Source of the DNA: Ruminococcus sp. UBA3665
GTDB taxonomy: Bacteria > Bacillota > Clostridia > Oscillospirales > Ruminococcaceae
Assembly: GCA_002373165.1 (NCBI GenBank)
Contig: DFJS01000008.1
Location: forward strand, 1 to 13,160
Reading direction: 5' to 3'
DNA length: 13,160 bases
Below, piece by piece: positions 1 to 5,508 of this stretch. The stretch's first letter is position 1, and the number at the start of each line of letters is the position of its first letter. The notes under the pieces were generated by a model. That model ran no database searches. It saw only the letters and a list, made by a program, of their open reading frames with translations, and had not been told where the DNA came from. A program made the translations under genes and the position numbers.

Positions 1-48
1 GAATTTACAGTATAGATATTTGTATATCATTAGTTAGTTTTGGAGATT

Positions 49-142
49 ATGCAGACTATGCAGGGTTTACTATCCCTTCGCACGAAAAATATATTTTTTA
101 AAAAATATAAAAGGGTACTGTATAACCCTGCATACCCTGCAT
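49..142. repeat. Inverted-repeat element E1
   Basis: This is an imperfect palindrome of about 94 bp. The left outer arm (49-67) and right outer arm (124-142) are complementary at 17 of 19 positions, and each consists of two tandem nonamers of the type ATGCAGGGT. Inside the arms are TACTATCCC-like blocks (68-76, and the complement around 112-123). The centre is AT-rich and holds a perfect 20-bp palindrome at 90-109. Its layout matches elements E2 and E3 downstream, so the three form a family. A second small hairpin (8-bp stem, 146-153 with 162-169) follows directly. Confidence 0.75.
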
Positions 143-215
143 TTGTTATCATACTATTTGATATGATAATTACTGTTCTGAATTTTGTGCAATCGATTCC
201 GCATTTTCAGTCAGC

Positions 216-310
216 GGGGAGGGTTGGGAGGGTTACTATACCCCTGCTAAATAAAAATTTTGAAATTAAAATATAGAAAGGGTACCGTACAAGCCTCCCA
301 ACCCTCCCTG
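216..310. repeat. Inverted-repeat element E2
   Basis: The arms 217-231 and 294-308 are perfectly complementary over 15 bp. The left half-site (216-233) is two nonamers, GGGGAGGGT then TGGGAGGGT, followed by TACTATACCCC. The right half-site repeats this plan in inverted orientation with small changes. The left G-rich arm contains four G-tracts separated by loops of 1-2 nt, a classical G-quadruplex pattern. The 21-nt segment 237-257 occurs again exactly, inverted, in E3 at 579-599, which shows common descent. Confidence 0.78.
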
Positions 311-315
311 ACCAG

Positions 316-331
316 TAAATTCCGATTTATC
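316..331 (+). repeat. 16-bp direct repeat, copy 1
   Basis: The sequence TAAATTCCGATTTATC occurs here and again exactly at 639-654. Each copy lies just downstream of the right arm of an inverted-repeat element: 8 nt after E2 for this copy and about 19 nt after E3 for the other. The repeat therefore seems to belong to the element unit. Confidence 0.65.
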
Positions 332-365
332 TTAGCAACATAATTCCTAAAAGGGACTTGATTTC

Positions 366-381
366 AGCCACACGTGTGGCT
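366..381. repeat. Perfect 16-bp palindrome
   Basis: AGCCACACGTGTGGCT is its own reverse complement. There is no T-tract on either side, so it does not look like an intrinsic terminator. It lies about 20 nt downstream (on the minus strand) of the short ORF at 403-507. It could be an operator for a dimeric DNA-binding protein or a small structural feature. Confidence 0.55.
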
Positions 382-402
382 ATCTGGGTTACTAAACTGC
401 TA

Positions 403-507
403 TTAAAAGTATTCCACAGGCGGAAAGTCTTTGATTTCGATTGTTCCGGAATAGGCTTGCTTTTCGAGAGACTTCCAGACTTCCGGATTTGAGAAATCTG
501 TTTTCAT
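403..507 (-). CDS. Small hypothetical protein, 34 aa, possibly a truncated gene
   Basis: The start ATG (507-505) is preceded by GAAAGGAG at a spacing of 6 nt, a strong RBS. The peptide begins MKTDFSNPEVWKSLEKQAYS and ends in FPPVEYF before TAA. It is hydrophilic with no signal or membrane segment. Its residue composition looks like ordinary protein, and it sits between elements E2 and E3. I do not recognise a family. The abrupt end suggests the N-terminus of a longer ancestral gene. In another frame below the stop a short open stretch exists (about 337-402), consistent with a frameshifted remnant but too short to prove it. A real micro-protein is the alternative. Confidence 0.45.
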   Translation of the reverse strand: MKTDFSNPEVWKSLEKQAYSGTIEIKDFPPVEYF

Positions 508-522
508 AAATGCTCCTTTCAA

Positions 523-620
523 GGGCGGGGAGGGGGGGACGGCTGAACCTATACCCCTTATATAAATAACTTTTCTCTTTTTTATTTAGCAGGGGTATAC
601 AGACCCTCCCCCCATCCCCG
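523..620. repeat. Inverted-repeat element E3
   Basis: The G-rich left arm (526-545) and the C-rich right arm (601-620) are largely complementary. The inner blocks TATACCCCT (550-558) and AGGGGTATA (591-599) are perfectly complementary. The centre is AT-rich. Both arms can supply four G-tracts, on the plus strand from 523-538 and on the minus strand from 604-619. It shares a 21-nt exact block with E2 and the same half-site plan as E1 and E2. Confidence 0.75.
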
Positions 621-638
621 TTTTATGAACTAAAGCAT

Positions 639-654
639 TAAATTCCGATTTATC
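639..654 (+). repeat. 16-bp direct repeat, copy 2
   Basis: This is the second exact copy of TAAATTCCGATTTATC, lying between element E3 and the end of the GGDEF gene at 667. Together the two copies bracket E3 and the 34-codon ORF, a spacing of 323 bp. Confidence 0.65.
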
Positions 655-666
655 GAAGCCGTCATG

Positions 667-2544
667 CTAGAGCGATTCTGAATGTATCGCTCTTTTTTTC
701 TGTTTCCGGGAATACATAGCCGCATCGGCCTTTTGCAGAATCTGACTGAATTCAGTATCAGCAGAAAGCGTTCCCGTATAACCGCCCACGCTGGCAGAAA
801 TTTCATAATCAAGCCCCGAAGTCTGATTATAATGCGCCAGCCATCTGTGGATGGAATTGATAATATCTGCAACCTGATATTCTCCGGCGATCACAGCAAG
901 CATTTCGTCTCCGCCGAAACGGACACATAATGCTCCCGGCGGACAAGCCTGCTTCAAAGCCTCGGCCGCTGTGCGGATCGCATGGTCTCCGGCATTGTGC
1001 CCGAAGTTGTCATTGATTTTTTTCAGCCCGTCCAGGTCTGAAAGAATCACTTCCATAGGGCATTCTTCTCCGTGCAGACTTTCTTTCAGCGCATCAAATT
1101 CCTTGTTGAAGCAAAGACGGTTCAGCAGTCCGGTCAGCGCATCGTATTTATAAATAAATTCCAGCTGCTGCATCAAATACCGCTGGTACTGCCAGTTGAT
1201 GAATCCGCCCAGTCCTGCGCCCAGAATATTGATAATCTGCGGAATTTTGCAGTAATTGACAAGTTCATAATCCGGAAAATGAAAACAGAGATATCCCAGC
1301 GGAATCCCCATAAAGCCGACAGCATTAAAAATCAGGGGATAGCCGCGGTTCATATACTGTTCCAGGTCGGGAATAACTTCTTTTCTGGAAATTTTTTTCT
1401 GCTGAAAGTTAAAGCGTTCCGTCTCGAAAAACAGAAGCATTGTTTCTTCAAAAGAAGTTTCTTTTCTGGATTCAAAATGATTGACAGTATGATCTTCACA
1501 CCAGGGATTAATCAGGAATGTCATATCATGCAGCTGATCGCAGAACAGACAGTATCCGGCTTCGGCGATAGTATCGCAGGACTGCATTTTTTCAGTAATT
1601 TCGTACAGAATCTGTCTGTCGTCCTGATAGCGGTAAAACCTGTCGTTGAAATTAAACAGCTGACGGCCGTTTTCTGTACAGCTGCATCCGCAGGAACTGC
1701 TTTTCAGCAGAAACGGCCGGACAGATACGTTTTCAATATAATCCGGATTGGCAAGGCAATGCATGACGGTCTGGAATACGCTTTCGGAAAGATCACTGCA
1801 TCCGCAGCGGACGGAAGTCAGGTTCGGCGAAGCAAAATAAATTTCCTCAATGCCGTCGAATCCTGTGACAATTACCTGTTCCGGGACGGAAATGCCATGC
1901 TTCTGGAGCGTGTTGGAAACATTGATAGCCATGATGTCATTGGCACACAGAATGGCATCCGGCAGATTTTCTCCGGCGATGAGTTTTTCTGTGGCTTCGA
2001 TAGCAGGCCGCGCCCAGAACATGCCGTAACTGACTCTGTCTTCCCGGAACGGAATGCCGTATTCTTCGATAACCTGCCGGAATACTTCCAGTCTTTCGTC
2101 AGAAAAGGGATTTCCGGCAATGCCGCCCATAAAATGCGGATTCTGCACATGATGTTCTTCCAGCACATGCCGGACAATCTGTTCAAATCCGGAACGGTAA
2201 TCGAAATTCACGCAGGAACAGCCCGGATCATTTCCGTCCACGATGATGACAGGCACATGATGCGCTTTTGCTCCGGAAATTAATTTTTCTGTCACGCGGC
2301 GGCTTTTGATTTTCTCGTCCATAATAATAATGACATCAGCAGTTTCAAAATCCACAAGGTCAAAAACGGCCTCTTCCGGACGGAAGACTTCCTCGTTCCA
2401 GTACAGATCTGTATTAATATGATAAATCCAGAGCATACAGTCCTGTTCGCGGAGTTTTTCCGAAAGCTGCATGACAAATTTACGGTTTTCGATATCAAAA
2501 ATTCTGGAAATGCAAAGTGCAGCAATTTTATGATGATATTTCAT
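667..2544 (-). CDS. GGDEF protein with cytoplasmic LacI/PBP-like sensor domain, probable diguanylate cyclase
   Basis: The product (625 aa) probably makes cyclic-di-GMP from GTP in response to a ligand. Residues 1-285 or so resemble the sugar-binding domain of LacI-type regulators, including the typical VTGFDG...P.LTSV stretch, but there is no helix-turn-helix and no signal peptide, so the sensor is probably cytoplasmic. A cysteine cluster (RCGC, then CGCSC) follows. A middle region of about 170 residues is unassigned and may be GAF-like. The GGDEF domain starts near DALTGLLNR (about 467) and carries RFGGDEM at 542-548. No RxxD I-site stands at the usual place before it. I chose the ATG at 2544, because GGGGAG lies 7 nt upstream; an ATG two codons earlier would be too close to it. 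It lies 21 nt behind the FIST-GGDEF gene, so the two are co-transcribed. Confidence 0.88.
   Translation of the reverse strand: MKYHHKIAALCISRIFDIENRKFVMQLSEKLREQDCMLWIYHINTDLYWNEEVFRPEEAVFDLVDFETADVIIIMDEKIKSRRVTEKLISGAKAHHVPVIIVDGNDPGCSCVNFDYRSGFEQIVRHVLEEHHVQNPHFMGGIAGNPFSDERLEVFRQVIEEYGIPFREDRVSYGMFWARPAIEATEKLIAGENLPDAILCANDIMAINVSNTLQKHGISVPEQVIVTGFDGIEEIYFASPNLTSVRCGCSDLSESVFQTVMHCLANPDYIENVSVRPFLLKSSSCGCSCTENGRQLFNFNDRFYRYQDDRQILYEITEKMQSCDTIAEAGYCLFCDQLHDMTFLINPWCEDHTVNHFESRKETSFEETMLLFFETERFNFQQKKISRKEVIPDLEQYMNRGYPLIFNAVGFMGIPLGYLCFHFPDYELVNYCKIPQIINILGAGLGGFINWQYQRYLMQQLEFIYKYDALTGLLNRLCFNKEFDALKESLHGEECPMEVILSDLDGLKKINDNFGHNAGDHAIRTAAEALKQACPPGALCVRFGGDEMLAVIAGEYQVADIINSIHRWLAHYNQTSGLDYEISASVGGYTGTLSADTEFSQILQKADAAMYSRKQKKRAIHSESL
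669..699 (+). terminator. Plus-strand terminator-like hairpin at the 3' end of the GGDEF gene
   Basis: An 8-bp perfect stem (669-676 with 686-693) with a 9-nt loop is followed directly by a run of seven or more T on the plus strand. It fits an intrinsic terminator reading left to right, yet no plus-strand gene ends here. The hairpin overlaps the last codons and stop of the minus-strand GGDEF gene. It could stop transcription coming out of the repeat region. Confidence 0.45.
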
Positions 2545-2565
2545 ACACATTCTCCCCGGATTTTC

Positions 2566-4356
2566 TCACACAGCCGCATCCTCCGGCAGCTGTGCTTCCG
2601 TACTGGTGCGGTTGCGCCCATGATGTTTGGAGTAATACAGAATATGATCGACCCTTGTGCAGACAGCATCATAATTTTCCTGTTCTTGTGCTTCGGCAAC
2701 GCCGCAGCTGACGGTATGCTGTCCGGAAACAGCAAACGGAATCTTTGCAAATTCTGTGCGGATTTGTTCTGACAGGGCAAAGGCCGTCCCGGAAGAAATA
2801 TTTTCTGCCAGAATCATGAATTCTTCTCCGCCCCATCTTCCGACAGAAACAGGAAATTCAGCAGAAGCAGCCGCTTTTTTCATCACAGATGCAAACTGTT
2901 TCAGTACTCTGTCGCCTTCGTCGTGTCCGTAAGTGTCATTGACTTTTTTAAAATAATCCAGATCCATCATAATCAGAGAGAATTTTTTTCCGGATTTTGA
3001 AGCCTGCATAATTCTGTTCTGAATTTCGCGGCGGTTGAAGACTTTGGTCAGTTCGTCCGTAACGGCCATTTTCAGAAGCTGCTGGTTGACAGATTCCAGT
3101 TTCCGGTTTGTTTCATCCAGTTCATGAGAGGCAACATCAATAAAATTAGCCAGACGGCGCACCATGCTGACATGTTCGTTATTATAATTAAATGCTTTTA
3201 ACAGCTTGGATTTATTGGATACTCCGGCATCTTCCTCGCGCATTCCGACAATGACAAGCGTGACATTATGCTGGTTCAGCGATTTTCCCATTCTGTGGAA
3301 TTCTCCGGCCGTATAGAATCCGGCCGTATCGGCAATTGTCTGGAACGGCAGGGACTCTCTGTTGATGTCCTCACTGCCCCAGAAGCTTCTTCTGGAAGCA
3401 CAGTCAAAAATCATGATGCCGTCGGGGACAAAATCGGCAAGACTTTCTGCCACATGGAAAATGCTTTTCAGAATCGTCTGCGGATCGCCGTAAGAAATCT
3501 GCGCCATAGAGCCGGTTGTCATATCAGAAGTCATAATCAGGGAGCCGTCATCCATGCACTGTGACGGCACACGCAGGATATTAATGCCGTTGCGCTCGTA
3601 AAAAATAGGAAATTCCAGCGTATTATGATAGAAAAATTCGTCATTGTCAATCTGGAGATAGCGATAATACGTATCATAGGCAGGTTCGCCGCCCAGTTCA
3701 TACAGGCGGTTGCCTTCGGCGCGGGTAATCAGCATTTTCTGCCCCAGAGGCTTCCAGCCGGTAATATAAGTAGACTGGATATGCAGCTTGTCTCCGCCGA
3801 TCAGAGTGAATACCACTCCGGAATCCAGAAAGCCGCCGTTTTCTGAAAATACGCCTACATCATGCCGGTCTAAATTCTTGTTGAAAGAACTGCCCCCGAA
3901 AATCTGAATTTTTTCATCCATTTCGGAAAGACGGTCACAGAAATACGTTGTAGACATATCCCGGATAGTAATCAGCAGTTCAATGCCCTTAATCCAGGGG
4001 CGTTCGCTGACTTTGGCAAGCAAATCGTCACAGACTTCTTTCTGAGTTTCGCTGGTCAGGGGATACTGGTAAATTTCTATTTTAGTAGAAGGGTCTTCAA
4101 ATATCGTACATACGGCAAGAATTGAACCTTCTGTAATCATGCCGTTTTCGATATTGGCATTGGAGGCACACCCGTAATAATGCGCCTGAGGATAATCTTG
4201 TTTCAGGATTTCAATCAGCTGTTCTGTTTCTGTCTGCCGTGCCTTGTCATAAAAGATCTGAATCATTGTGATACAGTCCGGAAAACGCTGTTTGATCTCC
4301 AGAATTTCACGGCGGAATTTTTCTGCGCCGTCAAATATCAATTGAATCTGTTTCAT
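2566..4356 (-). CDS. FIST sensor - GGDEF protein, probable diguanylate cyclase
   Basis: This soluble protein (596 aa) joins an N-terminal FIST sensory region to a C-terminal GGDEF domain. FIST domains are proposed to bind small ligands, amino acids in particular. The FIST part spans roughly residues 1-370 (for example YYGCASNANIENG near 65 and FGGSSFNKN near 155). A helical, coiled-coil-like linker (about 390-425) precedes DELTKVFNR. The signature is GGEEF at 509-513, an active form in known cyclases. The I-site RxxD is not present upstream. The start is ATG at 4356, with GGAG 8 nt upstream; a TTG two codons earlier is too close to the RBS. It is the first gene of an operon with the PBP-GGDEF gene, behind a consensus promoter. 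Confidence 0.9.
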   Translation of the reverse strand: MKQIQLIFDGAEKFRREILEIKQRFPDCITMIQIFYDKARQTETEQLIEILKQDYPQAHYYGCASNANIENGMITEGSILAVCTIFEDPSTKIEIYQYPLTSETQKEVCDDLLAKVSERPWIKGIELLITIRDMSTTYFCDRLSEMDEKIQIFGGSSFNKNLDRHDVGVFSENGGFLDSGVVFTLIGGDKLHIQSTYITGWKPLGQKMLITRAEGNRLYELGGEPAYDTYYRYLQIDNDEFFYHNTLEFPIFYERNGINILRVPSQCMDDGSLIMTSDMTTGSMAQISYGDPQTILKSIFHVAESLADFVPDGIMIFDCASRRSFWGSEDINRESLPFQTIADTAGFYTAGEFHRMGKSLNQHNVTLVIVGMREEDAGVSNKSKLLKAFNYNNEHVSMVRRLANFIDVASHELDETNRKLESVNQQLLKMAVTDELTKVFNRREIQNRIMQASKSGKKFSLIMMDLDYFKKVNDTYGHDEGDRVLKQFASVMKKAAASAEFPVSVGRWGGEEFMILAENISSGTAFALSEQIRTEFAKIPFAVSGQHTVSCGVAEAQEQENYDAVCTRVDHILYYSKHHGRNRTSTEAQLPEDAAV

Positions 4357-4392
4357 TGGCAATACTCCATCTAGAATTTTAAAATTTTTAGT

Positions 4393-4410
4393 TCAGCAGA
4401 AGACTGCTGA
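4393..4410 (-). promoter_or_regulatory. Leader hairpin or operator upstream of the FIST-GGDEF gene
   Basis: A 7-bp perfect stem (TCAGCAG / CTGCTGA) with a 4-nt loop lies in the predicted 5' leader about 20 nt below the start point. No U-tract follows directly, so it is not a standard attenuator. It may be an operator for a dimeric regulator or a leader structure that affects translation or stability. Confidence 0.4.
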
Positions 4411-4438
4411 TAGAAAATACACGTGTTATCTTATGGAT

Positions 4439-4467
4439 ATTATATCATATTTCTGTTATTTTGTCAA
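4439..4467 (-). promoter_or_regulatory. Consensus sigma-A promoter of the FIST-GGDEF operon
   Basis: On the minus strand a perfect -35 TTGACA (4467-4462) and a perfect -10 TATAAT (4444-4439) are separated by exactly 17 nt. Transcription should start near 4432, giving a leader of about 75 nt before the ATG at 4356. Such a strong match suggests high basal expression unless it is repressed. Confidence 0.85.
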
Positions 4468-4475
4468 ACATCGGG

Positions 4476-4513
4476 AGTATTTTCTTTTTCTATGATAACA
4501 GAAAGAAAATACT
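4476..4513. repeat. 12-bp-stem inverted repeat after azlD
   Basis: AGTATTTTCTTT (4476-4487) pairs perfectly with 4502-4513 around a 14-nt loop. It lies between the azlD stop codon and the -35 box of the next operon. There it could end the transport operon or protect its 3' end, but neither strand shows a U-tract after the stem. Confidence 0.5.
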
Positions 4514-4516
4514 GCG

Positions 4517-4813
4517 TTACAAAAAAAAGCCCGTGACAAATGCCGCCAGCGATGCCGCCAGTGCTACTGCAATCAAAGGCAGTTCCAGAAAAGATAAAAT
4601 CAGAGCTGCCAGTGTTCCGGCCGCCGCTGTGATAACACTTCCTGTACTGTAAAAAATCGCCGGAATTGTCATCGCACTCAGTACGGCATAGGGAATATAA
4701 TATAAAAAATTCCGGAGAAAACGGGAAGTAATCTTTTTCTGAAAACAGCCGAACGGAATTGCACGAATCAGATAGGTCACAAAAGCCATGACCAGAATAT
4801 AGATTGCTGTCAT
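4517..4813 (-). CDS. azlD: AzlD-family branched-chain amino acid export subunit
   Basis: This 98-aa, strongly hydrophobic protein has the AzlD layout. An N-terminal membrane helix leads to a conserved TYLIRAIPF segment, followed by further helices (IPYAVLSAMTIPAIFY and two alanine/leucine-rich stretches). AzlD partners the larger AzlC in the inner membrane to export branched-chain amino acids and analogues. The length matches the family. Its ATG overlaps the azlC stop codon (ATGA, 4813-4810), and AGAGGAGG lies about 9 nt upstream inside azlC, so the pair is translationally coupled. The substrate is inferred from the family. Confidence 0.9.
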   Translation of the reverse strand: MTAIYILVMAFVTYLIRAIPFGCFQKKITSRFLRNFLYYIPYAVLSAMTIPAIFYSTGSVITAAAGTLAALILSFLELPLIAVALAASLAAFVTGFFL

Positions 4814-5508
4814 GTTTCAGCCTCCTCTCTGGGGAACAGCAGTGCACCCAGTGCTGATGCCGAAACAGCACACAGAATCACGGCAAAACCGCCCGAAATC
4901 CCCGGAATCAGATATTTGCAGACTGTACTCAGCAAAGCCGCCGCCAGCACAACACAAAGCACACTTTTCTGTTTTTTCGCCGGCGGTACAATAATCGCCA
5001 GAAACATGCCGTATAATACAATTCCGAGTGCCGCACTCACGGACGGCGGCAGAAGCTGTCCTGCAAACGCTCCCAGAAATGTGCCTGCCACCCAGCCGAC
5101 TGCCGCAGTCAGAATCATGCCGTACATGTAAAAAGGCCGGATTGGTTCAGGCTGTGCCGCACAAACGCCGAAAATCTCGTCTGTTATGCCGTAGGATGCC
5201 GCCAGCCGATGCCCGAAGGTAAAGCTTTTGTCAAGCTTCTGGGAAAGAGATAGGCCCATCAGCGAATAACGAATATTAATCGTCAGCTGAACTAGTGCCA
5301 TTTCCAGAAGCGTTCCGCCGGAAGCAATTACATCTACACCGGCCGCCTGCCCTGCCGATGTCAGATTTGTCAGAGAAATCAAAGTCGATTCCAGCACACT
5401 CAGCCCGGCCTTGACGGCCATAATCCCAAAACCGAACGAAACAGACAAATAGCCCAGTCCGATGGGAATTCCGTGTGCCATGCCGCGGAAAAAATCCTGT
5501 TTTTTCAT
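4810..5508 (-). CDS. azlC: AzlC-family branched-chain amino acid permease
   Basis: This 232-aa multi-pass membrane protein is the main subunit of the AzlCD exporter. Family features include an N-terminal GMAHGIPIGLGYLSVSFGFG segment, a LTSAGQAAG stretch, and the central NIRYSLMGLSLSQKL and YGITDEIFG motifs. The open frame continues 54 codons upstream, but those lie inside the transporter gene in another frame and read as non-membrane sequence. The start at 5508 (MKKQDFFRG) overlaps the upstream stop as ATGA, which is the natural start. It ends with an ATGA overlap into azlD. No AzlB-type regulator is nearby. Confidence 0.92.
   Translation of the reverse strand: MKKQDFFRGMAHGIPIGLGYLSVSFGFGIMAVKAGLSVLESTLISLTNLTSAGQAAGVDVIASGGTLLEMALVQLTINIRYSLMGLSLSQKLDKSFTFGHRLAASYGITDEIFGVCAAQPEPIRPFYMYGMILTAAVGWVAGTFLGAFAGQLLPPSVSAALGIVLYGMFLAIIVPPAKKQKSVLCVVLAAALLSTVCKYLIPGISGGFAVILCAVSASALGALLFPREEAET

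Larger units (their letters stand above)
1..666. other. Gene-poor region carrying structured repeats
   Basis: This stretch has no convincing gene except one 34-codon ORF on the minus strand (403-507). It is filled with three related inverted-repeat elements, a 16-bp direct repeat (316-331 and 639-654), a 16-bp perfect palindrome (366-381) and an AT-rich palindrome. Composition swings sharply between G- or C-rich arms and AT-rich centres, unlike the coding DNA to the right. It may be a remnant or edge of a mobile element, or a cluster of protein-binding or structural DNA sites. No integrase, transposase or tRNA is visible, so the origin is open. Confidence 0.7.

Noticed and set aside
40..276. 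Plus-strand ORF of 78 codons across the first two repeats
   Set aside because: It begins at TTG, the nearby GGAG is badly spaced for any in-frame ATG, and the frame runs through both palindromes E1 and E2, so it reflects the repeats rather than a protein.
523..620. Element E3 as the terminator of the GGDEF operon
   Set aside because: No U-tract follows the stem on the minus strand, and two similar elements further left have no gene to terminate.
1..666. CRISPR array
   Set aside because: The repeats are palindromic elements of about 95 bp with unequal spacing and diverged arms, there are no regular spacers, and no cas gene is present.
1072..2283. Plus-strand open frame of 403 codons
   Set aside because: It is antisense to the PBP-GGDEF gene, has no RBS, and its translation shows no recognisable family, whereas the minus-strand product does.
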